10,595 nt of DNA from positions 1 to 10,595 of the forward strand of contig JAUYGA010000168.1 in the NCBI GenBank assembly GCA_030690755.1. The letters are read 5' to 3'. This stretch comes from Nanobdellota archaeon. GTDB lineage: Archaea; Nanobdellota; Nanobdellia; Woesearchaeales; JAUYGA01. Positions within the stretch are counted from its first letter, which is position 1; each line of letters starts with the position of its first letter. The notes beneath the pieces are model-generated. The model worked only from the letters and a program-made list of their open reading frames with translations. It searched no databases and had not been told where the DNA came from. Below, in pieces: positions 1-6,469 of this stretch. Both the position numbers and the translations under genes were made by a program.

Positions 1-60
1 CGTAGCTGTTGAAGGAGCTGTGTTCCCGTAGGGAGCGTCCCCTCACAACGCTCGTCGCTG
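1..60. other. GC-rich, hairpin-forming segment of unknown nature
   Basis: These 60 bases are roughly 60% G+C, whereas the rest of the window is about one third G+C. Short self-complementary stretches are visible: TCCC and GGGA around a GTA loop, and GAGC/TGTG upstream matched by CACA/GCTC downstream. Two minus-strand frames stay open across it but have no recognisable start or protein family. Such patches in AT-rich archaea are often structured RNAs, but I could not match this to tRNA, 5S rRNA, SRP RNA or RNase P RNA. It could also be the edge of a gene outside the window. Confidence 0.25.
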
Positions 61-127
61 ATATTTATTTAATAGAATTTTGACCTTATGATTCTATGCA
101 CATACTTTTATTTTGGTTCTTTATACG

Positions 128-148
128 GATTCTGTTTAATCTTCGGCA
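128..148 (+). repeat. Left terminal inverted repeat of IS copy 1
   Basis: The 21-bp sequence starting GATTCTGTTTAATCTT pairs with the right repeat at 1124-1144 at 17 of 21 positions. It includes the transposase stop codon (136-138). Confidence 0.75.
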
Positions 149-1079
149 TATGACTTTTTTATAAGGTTTAACAGTTGAAAGTTCTTTCCAAGATTTAATT
201 TTATTTTAGCTCTTTCAGCAGGAGTTCTCCATTTTTTCTCTTTACTTATCCACTTTTTTTCTTTCCTTGATTTTTTTCTCAATTTTTGTTTGTCAATATA
301 GTTGTAATAAACATCTCCTAAATCAAAGACTGCAGAAATTCCCTCAAGGTCTTTATGTCCTCTGGAATTTTTTTCCAGTTTTCTGCTGTACTGATGGTCT
401 CTTTCTATGCAGTTATTATTCCGTTTCAAGCCGTATTTTTTGCATTTGATTGGGACACCAAATGTCAGCGTAGCGACATTGTAGAAATATTTGTTAAATC
501 CTTTTTTGTTATGCTCAAGCTTGTCGGATGTGAAATTAAATTTCTTTCCTTTCTTTTTCGCTTCCAGAAACTGGTCATAGCAACGCTCCTTTATGTCAGC
601 ATAAACTTTCTTTGTTCCTTGCTCATAACTTCGCTTTCTCGACGAGAAAGCATTAATTCTGAACTTTGTTTTTCTGTCTTTGCTTACCCATCTGTAGAAC
701 TTCTTTTTTTTATCTTGCTGACAAACTCGTCAATGTTTATTTTGCCGCTTAATTCCGGAGTTTGTTTCATGTTAAATTTCCTAAGAACTTTGCCATATTT
801 TTTTACCCAGTTATATGCTGTTGCTGGACAGATATCTGCTTTGTCATATTCCTTGAAATGTTTGCTCACTTCATTGTAAGGCATTCCTCTTTTTCTGCAG
901 CTGCATGCTTCAGCAATAATTTCTGGTTTGTGTTTCATTTTCCAAAAACCATCATTTGGGACAAAGAAACTTTTGCACTTGTTACATCTATATCTTTGCT
1001 TTTGGCCAGATTTGTTATAGCGAAAACCCGCTTTAACAATATCATCCGAAGATTTACAGAATATACAAACAATTTTCAT
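136..1079 (-). CDS. Zinc-ribbon/HTH IS6/IS240-like DDE transposase, made by -1 frameshift (314 aa)
   Basis: Cuts and joins the ends of its own insertion sequence. The first frame starts at ATG 1077-1079, chosen because GAGGTGA (1085-1091) sits five bases upstream, and gives 131 residues: a zinc ribbon (C5-x2-C8, C32-x2-C35), a helix-turn-helix region near residues 55-95, and the first catalytic Asp (D117, in NIDEF). It stops at 684. A run of eight A (minus strand, 704-711) offers the slippery site A AAA AAA; a -1 slip there continues as KKFYRWVSKD and reads to the stop at 136. The second part holds D186 (TSDKLEH) and E226 (NNNCIERDHQ) and a TPAERAKI tail typical of IS6/IS240-like DDE domains. 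Aligned ungapped with the copy at 9620-10527, all three catalytic residues coincide. Without the shift, only an InsA-like DNA-binding protein would be made. A simple inactivating mutation is possible but less likely. Confidence 0.85.
633..651 (-). other. Hairpin 53 nt downstream of the slippery site, IS copy 1
   Basis: GCTTTCTCG and CGAGAAAGC form a perfect inverted repeat around a single base, which folds as a seven-pair stem with a five-base loop. It lies within codons 144-149 of the frameshifted transposase. IS copy 2 has a different perfect hairpin at codons 140-146. A role in stimulating frameshifting is inference; the distance is longer than usual. Confidence 0.4.
704..711 (-). promoter_or_regulatory. 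Slippery A8 run for -1 frameshift, IS copy 1
   Basis: On the minus strand the zero frame reads ATA AAA AAA AGA, so A AAA AAA is in the correct phase for tandem -1 slippage; the next codon after the slip is AAG. The zero frame ends six codons later at TAA (684-686). The shift joins two halves of one transposase at the residue where copy 2 also switches. Confidence 0.75.
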
Positions 1080-1084
1080 AAAAA

Positions 1085-1120
1085 TCACCTCATAAGCCCA
1101 TGACATGAACCTATATATAA
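1085..1120 (-). promoter_or_regulatory. TATA box and Shine-Dalgarno of IS copy 1 transposase
   Basis: A TATATATA tract (1112-1120) lies about 33-41 bases upstream of the ATG at 1079, and GAGGTGA lies at 1085-1091. With normal archaeal spacing, transcription would start near 1090, giving a very short leader carrying most of the ribosome binding site. Confidence 0.5.
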
Positions 1121-1123
1121 ACC

Positions 1124-1144
1124 TGCCGAAGACTAAATACTATC
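1124..1144 (-). repeat. Right terminal inverted repeat of IS copy 1
   Basis: Its reverse complement begins GATAGTATTTAGTCTTCGGC and matches the left repeat at 17 of 21 positions; it sits directly upstream of the transposase TATA box. Confidence 0.75.
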
Positions 1145-1243
1145 GCATAATAGGTTATTTTTGGGTAATTGGTGGACGGCGGACTTTGCATGCACATAGC
1201 AAATCAAAGACAACGTAACTCACAAGAACTGAAACACGGGCTT

Positions 1244-1259
1244 AATCAAAAGTTTGATT
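1244..1259. repeat. Short perfect inverted repeat upstream of the 274-aa gene
   Basis: AATCAAA and TTTGATT are separated by AG. It lies about 80 bases before the start of the plus-strand gene at 1338 and could be an operator or a weak hairpin. The rest of the gene-free stretch 1145-1320 shows nothing else I can name. Confidence 0.3.
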
Positions 1260-1324
1260 TTGTTTTCTATATGTTTAATTCACGAATTTCTGTACTTTTT
1301 AATTTAATCTCTGGTTCGATATCT

Positions 1325-1332
1325 GGAGGTGA
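1325..1332 (+). promoter_or_regulatory. Strong Shine-Dalgarno that fixes a TTG start
   Basis: GGAGGTGA is a full match to the usual archaeal anti-Shine-Dalgarno sequence. It lies five bases before TTG 1338-1340. The GTG at 1329 lies inside this site and so is an unlikely start. Confidence 0.75.
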
Positions 1333-1337
1333 GTCAG

Positions 1338-2162
1338 TTGTACTATCGTGATGCAAATTTCATCCCTGATAAGGATGTTTGGACTAGAAATAACATGGAT
1401 AAAGGGCTCATAAAGCTTACTAGTGTTCCGCTGAGCAATGTTGCTGATTTGAGATGCTGTCCTTTCGGAACATACATGGAACTTAATTTGAATCATCAAT
1501 GGGTTAGAGTGCCCAGCGATTATAGCAATGAAAATCCTAAAGACTATCCTGCATTCAAACAGATCTTTGACCAAGTTAAGCATCAGATTTCAACAAACGG
1601 CATATTTTCAAATGCAAAACCTCTTGCTGCAGAAGCGCTGAGAAGAAATGAAAAAGCGTTTTACAATGTCAATGATCTGCATGAAGACCAATTGAATCTT
1701 GACCAAAAAGCAAGGATTGACAGCATACCTTTCAAACGCCATGATGCTCAAACGAATTTTACACTCGAAGATGTAAATTATAGCCTTTCTCTTGATGGAA
1801 AAAATCTTAATATCAATGGCAGCGGTCACAAACAGATAACTGTTCCTGGCGTAAACCCCTATTTTTTCCTGAATGTCTCTGTTGATGCAGAAAAGCCAAG
1901 ATATGGTCAAGCATTATTCCATATTTTTTCAGTAAGGCCAGACATAATGGATTATCTGGTTAATGAATTCAAGGATACAAGGTTTGTAGGAGAAAAGCCT
2001 CTTGGTTATTTCATCGATAAGCATGCTGAAGTTATTGATCTATGGTTGAATAGACGATGTGATGATTCAGAAAAAATCCGCTGGGCCATGAGAACAATTG
2101 CAGGCCATGATACGTTCAGGGAGAAAAAAGGAAATATTGAAGATTTAGTTCTGGCTGCTTGA
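1338..2162 (+). CDS. Hypothetical protein, 274 aa
   Basis: I do not recognise a family. The start is TTG 1338, set by a perfect GGAGGTGA five bases upstream; a GTG nine bases earlier overlaps that site. The protein begins YYRDANFIPDKDVW and has no signal peptide, membrane segment or obvious catalytic motif. Residues about 30-60 contain two adjacent Cys (DLRCCPFG). Residues about 140-195 alternate short hydrophobic and polar stretches and look beta-rich (SLSLDGKNLNINGSG, then ITVPGVNPYFFLNVSV). The last 80 residues look helical and end KGNIEDLVLAA. It is probably soluble. It is the only convincing plus-strand gene in the window, lies between an insertion sequence and a nucleotidyltransferase gene facing it, and may be accessory; that is inference from position. 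Confidence 0.75.
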   Translation: MYYRDANFIPDKDVWTRNNMDKGLIKLTSVPLSNVADLRCCPFGTYMELNLNHQWVRVPSDYSNENPKDYPAFKQIFDQVKHQISTNGIFSNAKPLAAEALRRNEKAFYNVNDLHEDQLNLDQKARIDSIPFKRHDAQTNFTLEDVNYSLSLDGKNLNINGSGHKQITVPGVNPYFFLNVSVDAEKPRYGQALFHIFSVRPDIMDYLVNEFKDTRFVGEKPLGYFIDKHAEVIDLWLNRRCDDSEKIRWAMRTIAGHDTFREKKGNIEDLVLAA

Positions 2163-2215
2163 TTGCAGTATTCCTGATATTTTTGGTTTCCTAATGTTGA
2201 GATGATTATTCTATC

Positions 2216-2758
2216 TTAAATAAGCCTCACGCCGTGTTTCTTAACTTCATCAACAAGCTTGCTTTTTTCTCCTATTTTGAAGTAATGCAGTTGTATTTCT
2301 TTGCCGAATTCCTCGCTTATGGCGTCTTTGGCTTCAATTAAATTTATCTTTTCTTTGGAAAACACAGCTATATCTATGTCTGAATTGACAGAGGCAGTTT
2401 TCTTTGCATGGCTGCCGAATAGATAAATTTCTTCAATCTTGTTCCCCTCTGCCAGCCTGACAAATTCAACGAGAACTATAAAAATCTCAAAGGAAGGGAA
2501 ATTCAGCTTTTTCTTGTCATATTCAATCAATTCCATCAGCTTTTTTGTTTCCTCAGACGCAAAATTCAATTTTATTGTCCGTCCATCTTTTGTGATTACT
2601 TTATGGAATTCCAGCTTTTTTAAAGTCCTGTCAAGCGAAAGGTTGTTCCATTTCATCAATTTCATTATTTCCCCTCTGCTATAACCTGCGCCAGGGGAAT
2701 AAGATAAGAGAATCAAAAGTTTTCCTACGCTCTTATTATTCAGTATGTCCACTATCAT
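2216..2758 (-). CDS. Winged-helix / MNT-type nucleotidyltransferase, 180 aa
   Basis: Residues about 8-65 look like a winged helix-turn-helix (SRGEIMKLMKWNNLSLDRTLKKLE). Residues about 105-160 are a minimal nucleotidyltransferase of the pol-beta superfamily, with G115-S116 and the paired carboxylates D127 and D129 (GSHAKK..., NSDIDIAVF). Members of this superfamily transfer nucleotides to proteins or other substrates, and some (MntA type) are antitoxins that modify a HEPN toxin. I see no HEPN partner here. The usual third carboxylate is not obvious: the matching strand reads EIQLHYF. The start ATG overlaps the stop of a 27-codon gene by ATGA, so translation is probably coupled. The DNA-binding half and the repeats around the promoter suggest autoregulation; this is inference. 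Confidence 0.85.
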   Translation of the reverse strand: MIVDILNNKSVGKLLILLSYSPGAGYSRGEIMKLMKWNNLSLDRTLKKLEFHKVITKDGRTIKLNFASEETKKLMELIEYDKKKLNFPSFEIFIVLVEFVRLAEGNKIEEIYLFGSHAKKTASVNSDIDIAVFSKEKINLIEAKDAISEEFGKEIQLHYFKIGEKSKLVDEVKKHGVRLI

Positions 2759-2838
2759 TTTTTCATCAGCTCCTTCTCATTCGGCAGGATGTCCTTAATT
2801 GTTCCCTGGCTTCGGTATTCTTCTAGTTCTTTTACCAT
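2755..2838 (-). CDS. 27-aa mini-protein overlapping the nucleotidyltransferase gene
   Basis: Starts at ATG 2836-2838 and stops at TGA 2755-2757, which overlaps the next gene's ATG as ATGA. The peptide is highly charged and probably helical (MVKELEEYRSQGTIKDIL at its start, then PNEKELMKK). The TATA-rich tract at 2861-2876 is placed for a transcript starting almost at this ATG, so it would be the first, possibly leaderless, gene of the operon. It may be a real small protein or a leader that couples translation to the enzyme. No family recognised. Confidence 0.55.
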   Translation of the reverse strand: MVKELEEYRSQGTIKDILPNEKELMKK

Positions 2839-2840
2839 TT

Positions 2841-2903
2841 TAGTAGTAGTTTTATTGTTTTATTATATATATTTTACTATTTTTGTAGTAATTTTAGTAC
2901 TAC
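2841..2903 (-). promoter_or_regulatory. Promoter and candidate operator of the mini-gene/MNT operon
   Basis: A TATTATATATATTTTA tract (2861-2876) forms the TATA box about 25-35 bases before the ATG at 2838. It is bracketed by related repeats: TAGTAGTAGT (2841-2850) on the start side and an inverted repeat GTAGTA / TACTAC (2885-2890 and 2898-2903, seven bases apart) on the upstream side. Repeats on both sides of a TATA box are what a repressor operator would look like. The winged-helix part of the downstream protein is the natural candidate to bind them, by inference. Confidence 0.5.
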
Positions 2904-2963
2904 TTTTGTATTATGCTAAAACATTACGCTGGCACTTGATGAGTTAGTGGCTTGATTATAACT

Positions 2964-2981
2964 CTTCAGATTTTTCTGAAG
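2964..2981 (-). terminator. Hairpin downstream of the 326-aa gene, possible terminator
   Basis: CTTCAGA and TCTGAAG form a perfect seven-pair stem around a four-base loop, 40 bases after the stop codon at 3023. A weaker five-pair hairpin (TTCTG/CAGAA) lies at 3000-3013. No clear U-tract follows on the minus strand, so a termination role is uncertain; processing or 3'-end protection is as likely. Confidence 0.35.
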
Positions 2982-3022
2982 TCGTTTGAACACTATTGTT
3001 TCTGACAACAGAATTATTGAGA

Positions 3023-4003
3023 CTAAGTGCTTAAAAGTAGTTTCTTTTCCAAAGGGGAGAGAATATTTCCAATTGATTTGAGGATACTTCCTTTAGGCTC
3101 TTCTTTCAGCAATTTTATGAAGATAGAAATTTTCAGCAGAATTTCATCTCTGTTCTTTTTTTGTTTTATCATAAAGGTTACCAGAGTTTTAGATACTTCA
3201 AACACGAAATGCTTTCTGTCAACTTCCAGATCCTGTAAAATTTCATTGAGAAGAACCACCTCTTTATCATCAAGCTTCTTCTCATAATTATTTTCTTTTT
3301 TTGGTTGTTTTTCAAATTTTTCAATTTCTTCAAGCATCTTTATCACTTCTGCAACAAATTTCAGCTCCCGCTCAGATAGGTTTTGCATCTCCTCTTCAGA
3401 GAATCCTATGCTGTATTTAATACTGAAATTATATAGGACTTTTTCATACATTTTGTAGGTGTTCCCATGTTCATAAGAAGGAATGTTTGTCTTAATGTTC
3501 TTGATATTGATTAAATCATTAAGCAGTTTGGTATATTCTGATTTGTATGCAGTAGATGCTGTTTCAAACTTTTCATTTCGTTTGATGGAACCATAGTAAA
3601 CAGATGTTTTCTCATCCAGTTTTTTGTTTGTCATAAACACCTTGTTTGATGAAGCACGCTCTGACGAATTTTCCCAGAGATATGCATTTGATCTTCCTCT
3701 ATTGTTGCTGGCGCTGGTTTTTTTAGAATTTCCATCATTGTTTGACTTGGCATTGGCTGAATTATGTCTGATATAAACAACGTCTGTGAGCGATTTGCCT
3801 TGATATTTCTTCTGGTCCATCTTGGACACAACTTTTTTCACAAGCTCGTCTTCACTTTGCCCTTTGTATTGCTGTTTTGCCTCTTTGTAATGGCTTGTGC
3901 TCTTAACAGCATTTGTGAGTTTGCTCTTATCATAACCAAATTTAGCGCAATATTGGTCTAATGTAGCATTAGGATGATATTGATGATATTTTGGACAACC
4001 CAT
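3023..4003 (-). CDS. Hypothetical protein, 326 aa, three-part architecture
   Basis: Not recognised. Three regions can be seen. Residues 1-80 contain a Cys/His-containing start (MGCPKYHQYHPNATLDQYC) that could bind a metal. Residues about 80-125 are a low-complexity Asn/Ser/Lys linker (NSANAKSNNDGNSKK...). Residues about 150-326 are strongly helical and charged, with stretches such as SERELKFVAEVIKMLEEIEKFEK and EVSKTLVTFMIKQKK. There is no signal peptide. The gene starts 48 bases after the PIN-ATPase-KH gene ends, on the same strand, so it may share a transcript. An AT-rich tract (TTAATAAAAT, near 4022-4031) about 20-30 bases upstream could also be its own promoter, and the Shine-Dalgarno site is weak (AGGT). 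A link to RNA processing is guilt by association only. Confidence 0.8.
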   Translation of the reverse strand: MGCPKYHQYHPNATLDQYCAKFGYDKSKLTNAVKSTSHYKEAKQQYKGQSEDELVKKVVSKMDQKKYQGKSLTDVVYIRHNSANAKSNNDGNSKKTSASNNRGRSNAYLWENSSERASSNKVFMTNKKLDEKTSVYYGSIKRNEKFETASTAYKSEYTKLLNDLINIKNIKTNIPSYEHGNTYKMYEKVLYNFSIKYSIGFSEEEMQNLSERELKFVAEVIKMLEEIEKFEKQPKKENNYEKKLDDKEVVLLNEILQDLEVDRKHFVFEVSKTLVTFMIKQKKNRDEILLKISIFIKLLKEEPKGSILKSIGNILSPLEKKLLLST

Positions 4004-4051
4004 TTTTACCTTTTATTACCTTATTTTATTAATCAAATCACTTTAAGGAAT

Positions 4052-5875
4052 TCAGATTTTCAATTCGATATGTTCGCCGTTATTGACTGCATTTACAAGC
4101 AGTTTTCCCATCTGATGTTTTTTCTTGATGTTCAAAACGCCTGTCTTGCCGACATTTGCAGTCATTATCAGGTCATCGTCAATGTATATGCCGACTTGTT
4201 TGTTAGTCAGTGATTCATCAACATTAAATTCTATGTATCCTTTGCTTATCTTTACACTGAAGTCTACGCTTTGTTTTTCCTGAGTTTCTTTTACACTGCC
4301 TTTAAGCTCTTGTATGTCTATTGATATTCCCAGCTTCTTTTCGATTTTTTCTATGTTCTGCCCTTGTTTTCCGATTATTTGAGCTATGAATTCTGAAGGC
4401 ACTTGTACTATTGCTTTGTTTTCTGAAACAACATCAACAATGCATCTGTCGCAATAATTTTTGAATTCCCTTTCAATAGATTGGCCTGCGAGTTTTTTGC
4501 TTGGGCTCTTTTCAGATGTCTTGACAGGAATTACAACTGTCTCTTCTCCATATGAGTAAAGTTCGTATTCGAGTTTTTTTGTCTCGAAGTCTGTCACAAC
4601 AACGACTGGGCGGGCAAGATCTGCTTCAACCATTCCGCTTGGAACTTTGACAACCATCTGCAGTCCTAGAACTTTTGCTATTGCTCCGTTTTTTATGAAT
4701 ACAACAGTATCAATAACTTGAGGAATTACACCGAGTTCAATTCTTCCGACAAATCTTTGGATTGCATCTATGGGATTTGTTGCGTGTACAACTCCCGCCA
4801 AACCAATTCCAGCAAGTCTCATGTCTGCAAACAAGGAAAAATCCTGAGTGTTTCTCATCTCATCAAAAATAGTATAATCTGGTCTGGATAAAAGAAGTAT
4901 GTCTTGTATTTCCTGCGGTGATCCTTTTGATATTGAATATTGTGTGATGTTGTCTGGCAGCACAAGGTCTCGTGGCGCTTCGATTGTCTTTACAATCTTA
5001 TCCTTTGATGCGTAATATTCTGCCAGCGCCTGAGCAAATGTGCTTTTTCCATGACCTGGTGAACCTGCTATCAATATTCCTTCTGCTTGCTCTGATATTC
5101 TTTTCATCAGTTTTTCTGTAAGATTGTAATCATTCAATGTGAGAAGTTTGACAGGTCTTACTGCAGTAATCTCCCAACCATCTGAAAATGGGGGTCTTGT
5201 TATTACTATTCTGAACCGTCCTAATTGCACTATTGTGCTGCCTTCCCTTTCTATCTCAATGAATGCATTCTTCCTGGAATTTGATTCTTCAATTATTTCT
5301 CTGCTTATTTCCTTTATCTCTTCAGCAGTAATCGGCTCTTTTCTCAAATAGACAAATTTCCATTCTCCTGGCCTTCCTTTTTTTGCGCCAGGCACAACAT
5401 TCTCTCTCAGATGAACGCTCATTGTTTCGCTGTCAAAAAAACTTTCAAGCTTCAATGGCTTTTCATAATCAGAAATTTTTATCAGAAGATATTTCATTCC
5501 GCGAGCTCTTGCAACCTCTGACTGCACTTTGTCTGCAGTTATCAATGTGGCATCTTCTTCCCATGCAAGCTGCCTAATCATCGCATCAATCTCTCCTCTG
5601 CCTGCATATTTTATCTCAGCAGCTCCAGGTCTTTTCCCGGAATAAACTATAGAAAAATTATATTTTTTTGAAAGTATGTTTAACTTGTTTAGTTCATCAA
5701 GGCCGATGAATCCGATTGATTTTCCAAGATTGGCCTGATGCTCAAGCTCAGCAAGAACAGCCTCATGGATAAGCAATTGGTTGATTTCAATATCTCCGTT
5801 CTCTATCTGTTTTGTTATCAAACCTTCAATTATCACAGAAGTGTCAGGTGTTGCTTTATCGAGTGATTTAGTCAT
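4052..5875 (-). CDS. PIN domain / VirB11-like ATPase / KH domain protein, 607 aa
   Basis: Residues 1-140 form a VapC-like PIN nuclease domain with the expected acidic residues D11 (TPDTS), E43 (LAELEHQ), D97 (GEIDAMI) and D115 (ITADK). Residues about 235-420 are a type II/IV secretion-like (PilT/VirB11) ATPase with Walker A GSPGHGKS (271-278), a Walker B-like DYTIFDE (333-339), and the later motif GVVHATNPIDAIQRF (361-375). Residues about 478-522 are a KH RNA-binding domain with the loop IIGKQG (500-505). A beta-rich tail of about 70 residues follows. The length fits the archaeal PIN/ATPase/KH family of roughly 600 residues. All motifs look intact, so an ATP-driven RNA-cleaving or RNA-handling role in the cytoplasm is likely, though the family's substrate is not well defined to my knowledge. 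A TATA box at 5931-5942 would give a leader of about 35 bases; only a weak AGGGG site precedes the ATG. Confidence 0.95.
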   Translation of the reverse strand: MTKSLDKATPDTSVIIEGLITKQIENGDIEINQLLIHEAVLAELEHQANLGKSIGFIGLDELNKLNILSKKYNFSIVYSGKRPGAAEIKYAGRGEIDAMIRQLAWEEDATLITADKVQSEVARARGMKYLLIKISDYEKPLKLESFFDSETMSVHLRENVVPGAKKGRPGEWKFVYLRKEPITAEEIKEISREIIEESNSRKNAFIEIEREGSTIVQLGRFRIVITRPPFSDGWEITAVRPVKLLTLNDYNLTEKLMKRISEQAEGILIAGSPGHGKSTFAQALAEYYASKDKIVKTIEAPRDLVLPDNITQYSISKGSPQEIQDILLLSRPDYTIFDEMRNTQDFSLFADMRLAGIGLAGVVHATNPIDAIQRFVGRIELGVIPQVIDTVVFIKNGAIAKVLGLQMVVKVPSGMVEADLARPVVVVTDFETKKLEYELYSYGEETVVIPVKTSEKSPSKKLAGQSIEREFKNYCDRCIVDVVSENKAIVQVPSEFIAQIIGKQGQNIEKIEKKLGISIDIQELKGSVKETQEKQSVDFSVKISKGYIEFNVDESLTNKQVGIYIDDDLIMTANVGKTGVLNIKKKHQMGKLLVNAVNNGEHIELKI

Positions 5876-5930
5876 TTTTTCCCCTTATATCTCTAACCCT
5901 TTAATTTACATTATTTTTGTTTTGAGTGTT

Positions 5931-5942
5931 GTTTATAAATTT
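5931..5942 (-). promoter_or_regulatory. TATA box of the PIN-ATPase-KH gene
   Basis: Minus-strand AATTTATAAAC lies 56-67 bases upstream of the ATG at 5875. Transcription would start near 5910. The rest of 5876-6023 shows no supported gene. Confidence 0.5.
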
Positions 5943-6023
5943 TGTTGTTATTCTGCGCAGAGGATTTAATTGGGGGATGATGGTTTTTGAAAAAGAGAGA
6001 AGTGTTGAAATAGGCAAAGCACT

Positions 6024-6323
6024 TTAGTCAAAGTTGTCTGGATTAAATAAAGGATCATTTGACCATTGTTCAAACTGATTCCATCCAACAGTTCTTCTTC
6101 TGAAATTTCTCTTTAACTTGCAAATTTTAATATCATCATTGTCAAGCAAATCCTTAAACTCTTTGCGGGTAATAAGCAAATCCTTGTTTTTATCGACAAT
6201 CATCTGAAATTTATTGTGGCAGTCGAACATTCGGCCTTCTTTATTAAAACATTTTCTAGCGCAAAAGTTACCTTCATACCAATTAATCACTCGTTGCACA
6301 GGATACCTTATCGTGCTCACCAT
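6024..6323 (-). CDS. Hypothetical small protein with EF-hand-like loop, 99 aa
   Basis: The start ATG (6321-6323) is preceded by GTGAGGT at good spacing, which supports a real gene. Residues 44-55 read DKNKDLLITRKE, which fits the 12-residue EF-hand calcium loop at positions 1 (D), 3 (N), 5 (D), 8 (I) and 12 (E); only the usual Gly at position 6 is replaced by Leu. Hydrophobic helices could flank it (FQMIV before, FKDLLD after). There are four Cys (21, 25, 35, 68); C21-x3-C25 and C35 could form disulfides or bind a metal. A basic stretch (KLKRNFRRR) follows. No signal peptide or membrane segment. It lies 146 bases beyond the transglutaminase-like gene on the same strand. Calcium binding is inference from the loop alone. 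Confidence 0.65.
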   Translation of the reverse strand: MVSTIRYPVQRVINWYEGNFCARKCFNKEGRMFDCHNKFQMIVDKNKDLLITRKEFKDLLDNDDIKICKLKRNFRRRTVGWNQFEQWSNDPLFNPDNFD

Positions 6324-6469
6324 AAAACCTCACACCTCTCTTAATTAAGATAATCCATATGAACTAAAAAACTTAATGTTTTTTAAAATATGAGCTATTT
6401 ATCAAAAAGCGATAATTGCTTCTTTTTTTCTAAAAACTAACAGAAAACCCTGATGTTTGCCATCGCGTT

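Larger units (their letters stand above)
128..1144 (-). mobile_element. Insertion sequence copy 1, IS6/IS240-like with frameshifted transposase (1017 bp)
   Basis: The element is bounded by imperfect terminal inverted repeats. The left end (128-148) reads GATTCTGTTTAATCTTCGGCA and the reverse complement of the right end (1124-1144) reads GATAGTATTTAGTCTTCGGCA after the shared GAT, matching at 17 of 21 positions. The single transposase gene fills the element and its stop codon lies inside the left repeat. The same end consensus (GATA-N-TGTTTAATCTT) recurs in the second element at 9606-10595. I could not find a convincing target-site duplication, so the outer edge may be off by a few bases. Confidence 0.8.

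Noticed and set aside
355..879. Long open frame on the plus strand, 174 codons
   Set aside because: Antisense to the copy 1 transposase gene; its Phe/Leu/Ser-rich translation is what the complement of Lys/Glu-rich AT-rich coding sequence gives.
136..1079. Copy 1 transposase as a decayed pseudogene
   Set aside because: There is only one frame change, at a slippery run, with the same offset and codon as in copy 2, and catalytic residues are intact.
684..1106. Copy 1 transposase start at the upstream ATG (1106)
   Set aside because: It would precede and include the Shine-Dalgarno site; the ATG at 1079 has GAGGTGA at the right spacing and matches the start of copy 2.
106..1165. Possible target-site duplication around IS copy 1 (TTATTTTGG-like sequence on both sides)
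   Set aside because: The matches do not abut the terminal repeats and are AT-rich enough to occur by chance.
2216..4003. HEPN/MNT toxin-antitoxin pair formed with the 326-aa gene
   Set aside because: The 326-aa protein has no visible HEPN R-x4-6-H motif in a suitable context, and a separate promoter and hairpin lie between the genes.
5977..6027. Tiny plus-strand frame (16 codons) starting ATGATG after a GGGGG run
   Set aside because: Too short, overlaps the end of the opposite-strand 99-aa gene, and has no recognisable features.
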